A stretch of DNA of 64,000 nt from NCBI GenBank assembly GCA_020632795.1, contig JACKEV010000006.1, positions 1-64,000 of the forward strand, given 5' to 3'. Below are positions 9,096-16,451 of this stretch, piece after piece; the stretch's first letter is position 1; each line of letters starts with the position of its first letter. The position numbers were made by a program, and so were the translations under genes. The notes below the pieces were generated by a model. It worked only from the letters and a program-made list of their open reading frames with translations, was not told the origin of the DNA and made no database searches. This stretch comes from Alphaproteobacteria bacterium. GTDB lineage: Bacteria > Myxococcota_A > UBA796 > CAJQPC01.

Positions 9096-10325
9096 CTACT
9101 GGGTGGCGCCCGTCAGGATCCAGATCTCGATGGTCTGCAGGTCCGACGAGCTCATGCTGCCGTTGCGCGGCATGCGGCTCCCGGAGCCACCGACGCTGGA
9201 TTGGGTACCGTTGAGCTTGTGCCAGATGTAGCTGGTGGCGGTGTCGCCGGGCTCGATGTAGTCCATCGTGGACACCCCGCCCGAGCGCACGTTCACCGTG
9301 CTCGAATAGAAGCTGTCCATGTTCAGGCCGCCGCTGGTGCCGCCGCTGGTGTGGCAGCCGGCGCAGCTGCTGTTGATGATCGACTGGATGTCCGAGGAGG
9401 TGTAGCTGGGCACCTCGTCGTCGGCGGTTCCATCGCAGTCGTCGTCCACGCCGTCGGGGTAGTCGTCGTCCGCGTCGGGGTTGATGTTGCCGTCGGTGTC
9501 GTCGCAGTCCTCGTCGTTGCTGACGTAGCCGGAGGGCGCCGAGCAGTCCTCCTGGGTGGAGTCGGGGTCGCCGTAGCTGTCGCTGTCGGCGTCGCGGTAG
9601 AACGTGGTGGTGACGCCGTCGTCCACCGTGCCGTCGCAGTCGTTGTCGACGTCGTCGCAGACCTCGGTGCCGCCGGGGAAGGCGGTGGCGTCGGTGTCGT
9701 CGCACTCCTCGCAGGCGAAGAAGCCGTCCCCGTCCGAGTCCACCGCGCCCACCGAGCCGTCGCAGTTGTAGTCATTGGGGTCGGTGCAGTCGTTCTCGGT
9801 GGCGCCGGGGTTGTAGGCGGTGTCGCCGTCGTCGCAGTCGCCGCCCTCTTCGACGTAGCCGGTGGGGGCGGCGCAGGCCTCCTGGGTGACGTCGTCGCTG
9901 CCGTAGCCGTCGCCGTCGCTGTCCTGGTAGAAGGTGTCCGTGGCGCCCTCATCCACGGAGCCGTCGCAGTTGTTGTCGATCTCGTCGCAGATCTCGTTGG
10001 CGCCCGGGTTGATGTTGGCGTTGTTGTCGTCGCAGTCATCGGCCTGGTTGAAGCTGTCCCCGTCGAGGTCATCGTCGGGGGTGGCCTCGTTGCAGTCGTT
10101 GTCGACCCCGTCATAGGGGGTCTCGGTCGCGTTGGGGGAGACCGTGGGGTCGGAGTCGTCGCAGTCGCCGTCCGCGACGGTCACGCCGTCGCCGTCCTCG
10201 TCGTCGCTGCTGACGCTGGTGTCATCGGTGGTGCTGGAGTCGTCGGCGTCCTTGTCACCGCAGCCGGCGAGGAGCAGGCCGAGGGTGAACACGGAGACCG
10301 TGGGAAGAAGGCGCATCTTGGCCAT
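9096..10325 (-). CDS. Lipoprotein with MopE repeats and C-terminal cytochrome c domain
   Basis: 409 residues. The signal peptide ends LLLAGC, followed by GDKDADDS and an acidic Ser/Thr/Asp linker. Residues about 45-310 contain five acidic CDD...DG.DNDC repeats of the MopE metal-binding type. The last 95 residues form a small c-type cytochrome module: CAGCH haem-attachment motif, a Gly-rich GGTSGGLNM stretch, and RMPRNGS followed by the helix SSSDLQTIEIWILTGA. The methionine in RMP is the likely second haem ligand, as in planctomycete-type cytochrome c domains. It is probably exported and envelope-anchored. It is paralogous at the C-terminus to the next minus-strand gene upstream. Confidence 0.88.
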   Translation of the reverse strand: MAKMRLLPTVSVFTLGLLLAGCGDKDADDSSTTDDTSVSSDDEDGDGVTVADGDCDDSDPTVSPNATETPYDGVDNDCNEATPDDDLDGDSFNQADDCDDNNANINPGANEICDEIDNNCDGSVDEGATDTFYQDSDGDGYGSDDVTQEACAAPTGYVEEGGDCDDGDTAYNPGATENDCTDPNDYNCDGSVGAVDSDGDGFFACEECDDTDATAFPGGTEVCDDVDNDCDGTVDDGVTTTFYRDADSDSYGDPDSTQEDCSAPSGYVSNDEDCDDTDGNINPDADDDYPDGVDDDCDGTADDEVPSYTSSDIQSIINSSCAGCHTSGGTSGGLNMDSFYSSTVNVRSGGVSTMDYIEPGDTATSYIWHKLNGTQSSVGGSGSRMPRNGSMSSSDLQTIEIWILTGATQ

Positions 10326-10365
10326 GCGAAGCCTACCTTTCGTGTTGGGGAGTCGGGTGGGGAGA

Positions 10366-10386
10366 CCCCCGGCATGTCACCGGGGG
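10366..10386 (-). terminator. GC-rich hairpin after the cytochrome c lipoprotein gene
   Basis: Inverted repeat CCCCCGG / CCGGGGG with a 7-base loop, 35 bases past the stop of the minus-strand gene ending at 10421 and before the next gene's leader. It lacks a strong T-run. The likely role is to separate the two paralogous transcription units. Confidence 0.45.
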
Positions 10387-10420
10387 GGACGGGGGAGCGA
10401 GCGGGGTCTGCCGCGCCGGA

Positions 10421-10924
10421 TCAGGGGTTCGCGCCGCCCGAGATCCACTGCTCGATGATGTCGAGGTCGCCCTGGGACATGGTGCCGTTCTTGGGCATCC
10501 GGTCGCCGGAGCCGCCGGCCTCGTTGTGGGTGCCCTCGAGCTTGCGCCACATGTAGCTGTTGCCCGGGTCTCCCGGCTCGACGCGGTCCATGCCCATCGC
10601 CTCGCCCGAGGGCACGTCGACCAGGTTGCCGTAGCCGGCGCCGGAGGCCATGCTCAGGCCGCCGCTGGTGTTCGAGGTGTGGCAGGGGCTGCAGTTGCCC
10701 TGGATGATCGGCTCGACGTCGGAGGCGAAGCTGAGGTCGGTGTCGCTGTCGCTGTCGGCGTCCGCGTCGCTGTCGGTGTCGGTGTCCGCGTCGCCTTCGG
10801 CGGAGGTGTCGTCGGTGGCGGCGCTGTCATCGGTGTCCTTGTCGCCGCAGCCGAGCGAGAGGCCGGTGCCGAGCAGGGTCAGGATGGACAGGCGGATCAG
10901 GTCACTGAGGGGGCTGGAACGCAT
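10421..10924 (-). CDS. Lipoprotein with single cytochrome c domain
   Basis: 167 residues from the ATG at 10924, chosen because GGAGGAG lies upstream; an ATG 60 bases further upstream lacks support. The signal peptide ends LGTGLSLGC and is followed by GDKDTDDSAATDDTS and an Asp/Ser-rich linker. The remainder is one c-type haem module: CSPCH, GGLSMASGAGYGN, then RMPKNGTMSQGDLDIIEQWISGGA. It matches the downstream gene's C-terminal domain residue by residue in layout but lacks the MopE repeats. It is predicted to act as an exported electron carrier or haem sensor, but its redox partner is unknown. Confidence 0.85.
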   Translation of the reverse strand: MRSSPLSDLIRLSILTLLGTGLSLGCGDKDTDDSAATDDTSAEGDADTDTDSDADADSDSDTDLSFASDVEPIIQGNCSPCHTSNTSGGLSMASGAGYGNLVDVPSGEAMGMDRVEPGDPGNSYMWRKLEGTHNEAGGSGDRMPKNGTMSQGDLDIIEQWISGGANP

Positions 10925-11001
10925 CGGGTCTCCTCCCGGGGGGGGTCTCGCGGAACGATAGCGTCGCCTCTCCGGGCTTGGCAAGGAAATGTCAACACCC
11001 C

Positions 11002-11298
11002 TTACGGTGAGCCGGACAGCTCACGTCGGGCGGCATCGAGCTGCTCGTCGAGCCTGGCCTGGTCGCTGCGGGCGGCCTCCAGCGCCGCGCGCATCTTCGG
11101 CACCGCCTCCCCGGGGGGCACCGTGCCCGCCCGCAGACCCGCGCCCAGATCCTCGATCTCCACGACGTCATCGACCAGGTCGTCCGCAGCGTGGCGGGCG
11201 TGGTCGATGTGCTCTCGGGCCTGAACGGCGGGGGTGCCGGGCGGCGCAGGGCCGTCGACGCCCAGGGCGCAGGCGGTCAGCAGAGCCAGCAGCATCAC
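11002..11298 (-). CDS. Small lipoprotein with helical coiled region
   Basis: 98 residues. It starts GTG-ATG, so initiation may be at 11298 or at the ATG ending 11295. MLLALLTAC is a compact lipoprotein signal. The mature part is alpha-helical and charged (AREHIDHARHAADDLVDDV, then MRAALEAARSDQARLDEQLD), suggesting a short coiled coil in the periplasm. I recognise no family. It is divergent from the FmdB gene and downstream of nothing obvious, so function is open. Confidence 0.6.
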   Translation of the reverse strand: MMLLALLTACALGVDGPAPPGTPAVQAREHIDHARHAADDLVDDVVEIEDLGAGLRAGTVPPGEAVPKMRAALEAARSDQARLDEQLDAARRELSGSP

Positions 11299-11354
11299 GT
11301 CGATCCCGGCGTTACCATGGGGGAGGGTAGCCCATCGGCGTCCCTGGAGTCACC

Positions 11355-11606
11355 ATGCCCCTCTACGAGTATCGCTGCGCCCGCTGTGACCGGACCATCG
11401 AGGTGTTGCAGGGGGCCGGCGCCCCCGACCCGGCGACCTGCGGCGACGACTGCGCCCTGGAGGGCCCGGAGCGGGGCGTCGGCGCGCTCAGCCGCGTGCT
11501 CTCGGTGACCGGGGGCTACGCGATGGGCGCGTCCAAGGCCGCCGCCGCGCCCGCGCCGGAGATGTGCGGGACCTGCGGCATGGCCCCCGGCTCCTGCCAG
11601 GCGTGA
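11355..11606 (+). CDS. FmdB-family zinc ribbon protein
   Basis: 83 residues. It opens with the hallmark MPLYEYRCARCDRTIEVLQ, with CxxC at 8-11 and a second Cys pair in TCGDDC, forming a single zinc ribbon. The C-terminus adds an unusual CGTCGMAPGSC cluster after an Ala/Pro linker. FmdB proteins are putative regulators first seen beside formamidase/amidase genes; no molecular role is established. ATG follows CTGGAG. The next gene begins with GTG overlapping this stop (GTGA), so the two are translationally coupled. Confidence 0.85.
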   Translation: MPLYEYRCARCDRTIEVLQGAGAPDPATCGDDCALEGPERGVGALSRVLSVTGGYAMGASKAAAAPAPEMCGTCGMAPGSCQA

Positions 11607-12331
11607 TCGCCGCGCTGCTCCTCGCCGCGGTGGCCTGCGGCGGCCCCGGGGAGGCCGAGCGCTACAGCGCCGCCCTCGACCCGTCGCTCTCCCTGGAGCG
11701 GGCGGTGGCGCTGTGCGAGGGCATGGCGACGCCCGAGCGGGCGGGGGAGTGCGCGGTCGCGGCCATCGAGGCGCGGGGGGCGCTCTCGGCTGCGGCCTGC
11801 GCGCAGGTGCCGGCGGGCCTGTGGCGGGAGGAGTGCTTGTTCCTCACGGCAGAGGCGGTGTTGGCGGACGGGCACCTGGAGGCGGCGATGGCGGGCTGCC
11901 GGGACACCCGCTTCGCCCGGGAGTGCAGCTTCCACCTGATCCGGGCCGAGGCCCAGGCCGCCGCGCTGCTGGACCCGGCGGAGGCCGCCGCGCAGCTCGC
12001 CAGCCTGCCCGTCACCGTGGTCGCCCCCGACGCCGCGCGGCTGTTCTGGCGGGAGTGGCTGCGCGCCAGGCAGTCGGCCGGCCGCTCTGTCGACCCTGCG
12101 GCCTGCCGCGCCCTCCCGGACCCCGCGCCCTGTGACGCCGCGCTGATGGAGCTGTGGCTCGCCGCGATCTCTGCGATGCCCCGGGATCGCTTCTGCGCGC
12201 TGCGCGCCGAGGTGGGCCGGACCCCGCTCACGCTGGCGGGGGGCGCGCCCGCGTTCGCCGACGATCCGGCGCTGGTGGCCCACGCGGACCGGTACTGCGA
12301 CGGGCTGGACTCCACCCCCCCGGAGCGTTAG
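11603..12331 (+). CDS. Cys-rich helical lipoprotein of unknown function
   Basis: 242 residues from the GTG at 11603 that overlaps the FmdB stop; this start puts a clean lipoprotein signal (IAALLLAAVACGG) at the N-terminus. The mature protein is Ala-rich and helical with regularly spaced cysteines (ALCEGM, GECAVAAIE, AACAQV, EECLF, GCRDTRFARECSFH, ACRAL, PCDAAL, FCALR). The pattern resembles repeats held by disulfides, as in Sel1-like or other helical repeat proteins, but I cannot name the family. It precedes argS by 26 bases. Confidence 0.7.
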   Translation: MIAALLLAAVACGGPGEAERYSAALDPSLSLERAVALCEGMATPERAGECAVAAIEARGALSAAACAQVPAGLWREECLFLTAEAVLADGHLEAAMAGCRDTRFARECSFHLIRAEAQAAALLDPAEAAAQLASLPVTVVAPDAARLFWREWLRARQSAGRSVDPAACRALPDPAPCDAALMELWLAAISAMPRDRFCALRAEVGRTPLTLAGGAPAFADDPALVAHADRYCDGLDSTPPER

Positions 12332-12357
12332 CCCCACGCTTTCGACCGGGAGACTGC

Positions 12358-14070
12358 GTGACCCCCATCCCAGACCTGCTGACCGGCTTGCTGCAGCAGG
12401 CGGCCTCGGCCGCCGGCCTCGACCCCGCCGCCATCGCCCCCGTGGTGCCCACCCGCGATCCCAGCCACGGGGAGTACCAGTCCAACAGCGCGTTCAAGCT
12501 GGCCAAGGCCGCGCGGAAGGCCCCCCGCGACGTCGCCGCGCTGCTGGCCGAGCACCTGCCGGACCACCCCGCCATCGGCAGGACCGAGGTCGCCGGCCCC
12601 GGCTTCCTCAACCTGTGGCTGGGGGACGCCTGGCTGGGCGAGCGCCTGGCCGCCCAGTGCGACGCGCCCCGCTTCGGCGTTCCCGCCCGCGAGGGCTGCG
12701 TCGTCATCGACTACTCCAGCCCTAACGTCGCCAAGCGCATGCACGTCGGGCACATGCGCTCGACCATCATCGGGGAGGCCCTGGCGCGCCTGCACCGCTT
12801 CGTGGGCTACGAGGTCATCGCGGACAACCACCTGGGCGACTGGGGCACCCAGTTCGGCAAGCTCATCGTGGCCTGGCACCGCTGGCTGGACCCCGACGCC
12901 TTCCGCGCGGACGCCATCGGCGAGCTGCAGCGCATCTACGTCAGGTTCCACGAGGCCGCCAAGGACGACCCCGCCCTCGACGACCTCGCCCGCGCGGAGA
13001 CCGCGAAGCTCCAGTCCGGCGACCCGGAGAACCTGGCGCTGTGGTCCCAGTTCATCGACGTCTCGATGATCGAGTTCAACACGATCTACGAGCGCCTGGA
13101 CGTGTCCTTCGACGTGGTCTACGGCGAGAGCCACTACAACGAACGACTCCAGTCCCTGGTGGACGAGCTGCTGGCCGCCGGGGTGGCGGCAGACAGCGAG
13201 GGCGCGGTGGTCGTGCCCTTCGAGAAGGCCGACGGCAAGGGCCTCGCGGACACCGCGCTGGTCATCCGCAAGTCCGACGGCGCGGCGCTCTATGGCACCA
13301 CCGACCTCGCCACCATCGAGGAGCGCATTCAGACCTGGGACCCGGTGCGCATCCTCTACGTCACCGCCCACCCCCAGCAGCTCCACTTCCGCCAGGTCTT
13401 CGCCGCCGCCCGCAAGGCCGGCTGGACGAAGCCGGAGCTGGAGCACGTCTGGTTCGGGATGCTCACCCTGCCCGAGGGCAAGCTGGCGTCGCGAGAGGGG
13501 CGCGTCATCACCCTCAAGGACCTGCTGGACGAGGCCCACCGCCGGGCCAGGGTGCTGGTGGACGAGAAGTCTCCCCACCTCCCCGAGGACGAGCGCGACG
13601 AGATCGCCGAGGCCGTGGGCGTGGGCGCGGTGCGCTACGCCGACCTCTCCCAGAACCCCCAGTCCAACATCGTCTTCGACTGGGACAAGATGATCTCTCT
13701 CGACGGCAACACCGCGCCGTTCCTGATGTACTCCTACGCACGCTGCCGAAACATCCAGTCGAAGGGGGAGATCCAGGATCGAAGCCTCGTGGCCTTCACG
13801 CCGTCCCACCCCCTGGAGCGGGAGCTGGCGGTGGCGCTGCTGGGCTTCCCTGAGGTGGTGGAGCTTGCCCTGGGCACCTACCGCGCCAACCTGCTCTGCG
13901 ACTACCTGTTCGGGGTCGCCAAGGCCCTCAACCGGTTCTACGGGGATTGCCCGGTGCTCAGGTCCGAGGGCGAGACGCTCGCGACCCGGCTCGCGCTCGT
14001 CGAGGCCAGCGCCCGCGTCCTGGGCGCTGGCATGCAGCTCCTCGGCATCCGCCCTCTGGACCGGATGTAG
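12358..14070 (+). CDS. argS: Arginyl-tRNA synthetase
   Basis: 570 residues from the GTG at 12358, close to the usual class I ArgRS length. The N-terminal tRNA D-loop domain (Arg_tRNA_synt_N) precedes the HIGH-type motif HVGH at about 129-132 (SSPNVAKRMHVGHMRSTIIG). The KMSKS-equivalent loop reads GKLASREGRVITL, within the degenerate range tolerated in ArgRS. The C-terminal DALR anticodon-binding domain ends LQLLGIRPLDRM. It charges tRNA-Arg with arginine in the cytoplasm. The frame is open further upstream, but that would overlap the preceding lipoprotein gene. Confidence 0.95.
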   Translation: MTPIPDLLTGLLQQAASAAGLDPAAIAPVVPTRDPSHGEYQSNSAFKLAKAARKAPRDVAALLAEHLPDHPAIGRTEVAGPGFLNLWLGDAWLGERLAAQCDAPRFGVPAREGCVVIDYSSPNVAKRMHVGHMRSTIIGEALARLHRFVGYEVIADNHLGDWGTQFGKLIVAWHRWLDPDAFRADAIGELQRIYVRFHEAAKDDPALDDLARAETAKLQSGDPENLALWSQFIDVSMIEFNTIYERLDVSFDVVYGESHYNERLQSLVDELLAAGVAADSEGAVVVPFEKADGKGLADTALVIRKSDGAALYGTTDLATIEERIQTWDPVRILYVTAHPQQLHFRQVFAAARKAGWTKPELEHVWFGMLTLPEGKLASREGRVITLKDLLDEAHRRARVLVDEKSPHLPEDERDEIAEAVGVGAVRYADLSQNPQSNIVFDWDKMISLDGNTAPFLMYSYARCRNIQSKGEIQDRSLVAFTPSHPLERELAVALLGFPEVVELALGTYRANLLCDYLFGVAKALNRFYGDCPVLRSEGETLATRLALVEASARVLGAGMQLLGIRPLDRM

Positions 14071-14073
14071 CGG

Positions 14074-14640
14074 CTACTCGGTGGGCGGCTCGTCGCCGTA
14101 CCAGGCGCCGGTGAAGATGATCTCGATGTTGCAGGGCTGCCCGCCGTTGATGGCGACGGTCGCGCAGTCCTCGCCCTCGAAGCTGTAGATCTCGTTGCGG
14201 CCGTAGCGGGTGAGGTTGGCGAAGTCGGAGAAATCGCCCGAGGCGTCGATGCGGACCTCGGTCTGACAGTCGGCCTCCTGGCTGAACCGAAGGGACACGC
14301 CGTTGGCGGTGAACGCGCCGCCCTCCTCGGCGTACACCACCGGCTGGACCTCGTCGATGAGGTGGCCGCCGTCCCCGCCCTCGGTGACCTGCATGAGCTG
14401 GGTCTGGCCGGGCAGCACCCCCGAGCCGCAGGTGTCGTTGGGCACGGTGGAGACGTTGAGCACCCAGTAGCCGGGCCGAAGGCGGCCGTCGTCCTCGTAG
14501 TGGTCGGTGTCGGTCTCGGAGTCCTCTCCCTTGCCGGAGTCGTCCGTGGTGACGTTGGTGTCGTCGCCGGATGTGGTGTCCTTGTCCCCACATCCGACGG
14601 AGAGGCCGACGATTCCGAGCAGGAGCAGCAGTGTGCGCAT
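14074..14640 (-). CDS. Lipoprotein with GCGDKD leader
   Basis: 188 residues from the ATG at 14640, which has GGAGGCA upstream; an ATG 69 bases earlier is unsupported. The signal peptide MRTLLLLLGIVGLSVGC leads into GDKDTTSGDDTNVTTDDSG and a 40-residue acidic linker. The mature domain (about 140 residues) is beta-rich with cysteine pairs (NDTCGSG, EADCQTEV, GEDCATVAI, QPCNIEI). No family is recognised. It is convergent with argS (3 bases apart) and divergent from the radical SAM gene. Confidence 0.75.
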   Translation of the reverse strand: MRTLLLLLGIVGLSVGCGDKDTTSGDDTNVTTDDSGKGEDSETDTDHYEDDGRLRPGYWVLNVSTVPNDTCGSGVLPGQTQLMQVTEGGDGGHLIDEVQPVVYAEEGGAFTANGVSLRFSQEADCQTEVRIDASGDFSDFANLTRYGRNEIYSFEGEDCATVAINGGQPCNIEIIFTGAWYGDEPPTE

Positions 14641-14740
14641 GGTTGCCTCCAAGGCGTGAGCGGTGCGTCTATACGTCGCTGCAGGTGCGCTGCCCACCAA
14701 GTTTCCCACAGCAGACAGGGGGTTGGGGTATGGTGCGCGG

Positions 14741-15949
14741 GTGACCCGAGCCGCGCGTACCCTCGAAGGTGAAGACTGGAGCGCCCCGCGCCCGATCTAC
14801 GCGGTGTGGGAGCTGACGCTCAAGTGCGATCAGGCCTGTCGGCACTGCGGATCGCGGGCTGGGCTGGCCCGGACGCAGGAGCTGAGCACCCAGGAGGCCT
14901 TCGAGGTGGGGGAGGCGCTGGTGGACCTCGGCTGTCGGGAGCTGACGGTCATCGGCGGCGAGGCCTACCTTCGACCGGATCTTGACGAGATCGTAGCGTT
15001 CATGGCCGACCGAGGGGTGCGGGTGACCATGCAGACCGGCGGCCGCGCGGTGGACTGCGACATGGTCCGGCGCCTCAAGCGCGCCGGCCTCTCGGCCATC
15101 GGGGTGTCCATCGACGGCCTGCCCGAGGTCCACGACCGGCTCCGCGGCGTGCCCGGCGGCTTCCGCCTGGCCACCCGCGCCCTGGACGCCGGCCGGGAGG
15201 AGGGCCTGCTTGTCTCGGCGAACACCCAGATCAACCGCCTGAACATGCACCAGCTCCCCGAGCTGTGCGCCGAGCTGCGCGGCCACGGCATCGTCGCCTG
15301 GCAGGTGCAGCTCACCGTGCCGATGGGGCGCGCCGCGGACCGCCCGGAGTGGATCGTCCAGCCCTGGGAGGTCCTTGACATCGTCGAGACCCTCGCGGAC
15401 ATCCAGCGCGCGGCGGCTGCCGAGCCCCGGGTGAAGGGCAGGCCGCCGTTCAACGTCTTCGCGGGCAACAACATCGGCTACTTCGGCCCCCACGAGCTGA
15501 TCCTGCGGTCCCGGCCCGGGGGGCAGCCGACCCACTGGATGGGCTGCCGCGCCGGCCAGCAGGTCATCGGCATCGAGGCGGACGGCACGGTCAAGGGCTG
15601 CCCCTCGCTGCCCACCGCGCCCTACGTCGGCGGCAACGTGCGCGAGCTGTCCCTCGCACAGATCTGGGCGGAGGCCCCTGAGCTGCGCTTCGCCCGGGAC
15701 CGCACCGCCGACGAGCTGTGGGGCTTCTGCCGCACCTGCTACTACGCGGATACGTGTCGTGGGGGCTGCTCCTTCACCGCCCACAGCACGCTGGGGAGGC
15801 GGGGAAACCAGCCCTTCTGCTGGTACAGGGCCGATCAGCTCCGCCGCAAGGGGCTCCGGGAGCGCCTGGTCCACGCCGAGCGCGCTCCGGGAAGGCCCTT
15901 CGACTTCGGGCGCTTTGAGCTGGTCGAGGAGCCCTGGCCGACGGGCTGA
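14741..15949 (+). CDS. Radical SAM/SPASM domain protein
   Basis: 402 residues from the GTG at 14741. The radical SAM cluster motif is CDQACRHC (CxxxCxxC), followed by GGEAYLRPDL and the SAM-binding VSIDG segment. The C-terminus is a SPASM/twitch region: GCRAGQQVIGIEADG, KGCPSLP, then FCRTCYYADTCRGGCSF and FCWYR, giving enough cysteines for auxiliary [4Fe-4S] clusters. Proteins of this build modify ribosomal peptides, anaerobic sulfatases or other proteins. No obvious precursor peptide is adjacent, only the small lipoprotein gene opposite, so the substrate is unknown. Confidence 0.88.
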   Translation: MTRAARTLEGEDWSAPRPIYAVWELTLKCDQACRHCGSRAGLARTQELSTQEAFEVGEALVDLGCRELTVIGGEAYLRPDLDEIVAFMADRGVRVTMQTGGRAVDCDMVRRLKRAGLSAIGVSIDGLPEVHDRLRGVPGGFRLATRALDAGREEGLLVSANTQINRLNMHQLPELCAELRGHGIVAWQVQLTVPMGRAADRPEWIVQPWEVLDIVETLADIQRAAAAEPRVKGRPPFNVFAGNNIGYFGPHELILRSRPGGQPTHWMGCRAGQQVIGIEADGTVKGCPSLPTAPYVGGNVRELSLAQIWAEAPELRFARDRTADELWGFCRTCYYADTCRGGCSFTAHSTLGRRGNQPFCWYRADQLRRKGLRERLVHAERAPGRPFDFGRFELVEEPWPTG

Positions 15950-16297
15950 TCAGGTGTCGTCGTCGCCGTTGCAGTTGCTGTCGATGGAGTCGCCCGGGGT
16001 CTCGGTGGCGCCGGGGTTGATGTCGGCGTTGGTGTCGTCACAGTCGTCGTCGGTGCCGCTGTAGCCGTCGCCGTCGTTGTCTACGAAGGAGGTGTCCGGG
16101 ATGCCGTAGAGCGCGACGACCGAGTCGTCGGTGTCCTTGTCCCCGCAGGCGCCCAGGGCCAGGCCGACCAGCAGGGCGGCGGCGGCCGGGGCGACGCGCG
16201 ATCCGGTGGAACGCCCCCCGCAGACGGGGCAGGGGTCGCCAGGACGGTGGGGGCTCGCGCAAGCGGCGCAGGGGATCATGCGAGCGGGGTCGTGCAC
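15950..16297 (-). CDS. Small lipoprotein with N-terminal zinc ribbon-like Cys motif and one MopE repeat
   Basis: 115 residues from the GTG at 16297, preferred because AAGGAG lies five bases upstream; an ATG at 16279 lacks a site. The first 30 residues carry four to five cysteines in CAACASPHRPGDPCPVCGG, a zinc-ribbon-like layout, before a hydrophobic segment APAAAALLVGLALGAC that reads as a lipoprotein signal. After the Cys comes GDKDTDDS, then one acidic repeat (DNDGDGYSGTDDDCDDTNAD...DSNCNGDDD). A metal-binding cap in front of a signal peptide is unusual. It abuts the radical SAM stop. Confidence 0.65.
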   Translation of the reverse strand: MHDPARMIPCAACASPHRPGDPCPVCGGRSTGSRVAPAAAALLVGLALGACGDKDTDDSVVALYGIPDTSFVDNDGDGYSGTDDDCDDTNADINPGATETPGDSIDSNCNGDDDT

Positions 16298-16385
16298 GTC
16301 ATCTCCTTGAAGAGCGGGCTTTTCTCTGCGGTCATGGTGTGTAAACATTTCAGGATTCGAGTGGGCTGTAAAGCCCCCACGCGGT

Positions 16386-16405
16386 ACTCTTGACGTGACA
16401 AGAGT
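16386..16405. promoter_or_regulatory. Inverted repeat in the divergent kinase/lipoprotein promoter region
   Basis: ACTCTTGACGTGACAAGAGT is a perfect 7-base dyad with a 6-base centre. It lies 47 bases before the kinase ATG and 89 bases before the divergent lipoprotein start. The position suits an operator or a promoter-overlapping activator site. The plus-strand copy contains TTGACG, which could serve as a -35 element. Confidence 0.4.
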
Positions 16406-16451
16406 TTTCCAAGGGCCGCGCGGTGGATATGCTGAAGGCCACAGGAGGGAG

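Noticed and set aside
12154..12357. Upstream in-frame extension of argS
   Set aside because: It overlaps the coding end of the preceding lipoprotein and lies before the conserved N-terminal ArgRS domain; a GTG at 12358 fits family length.
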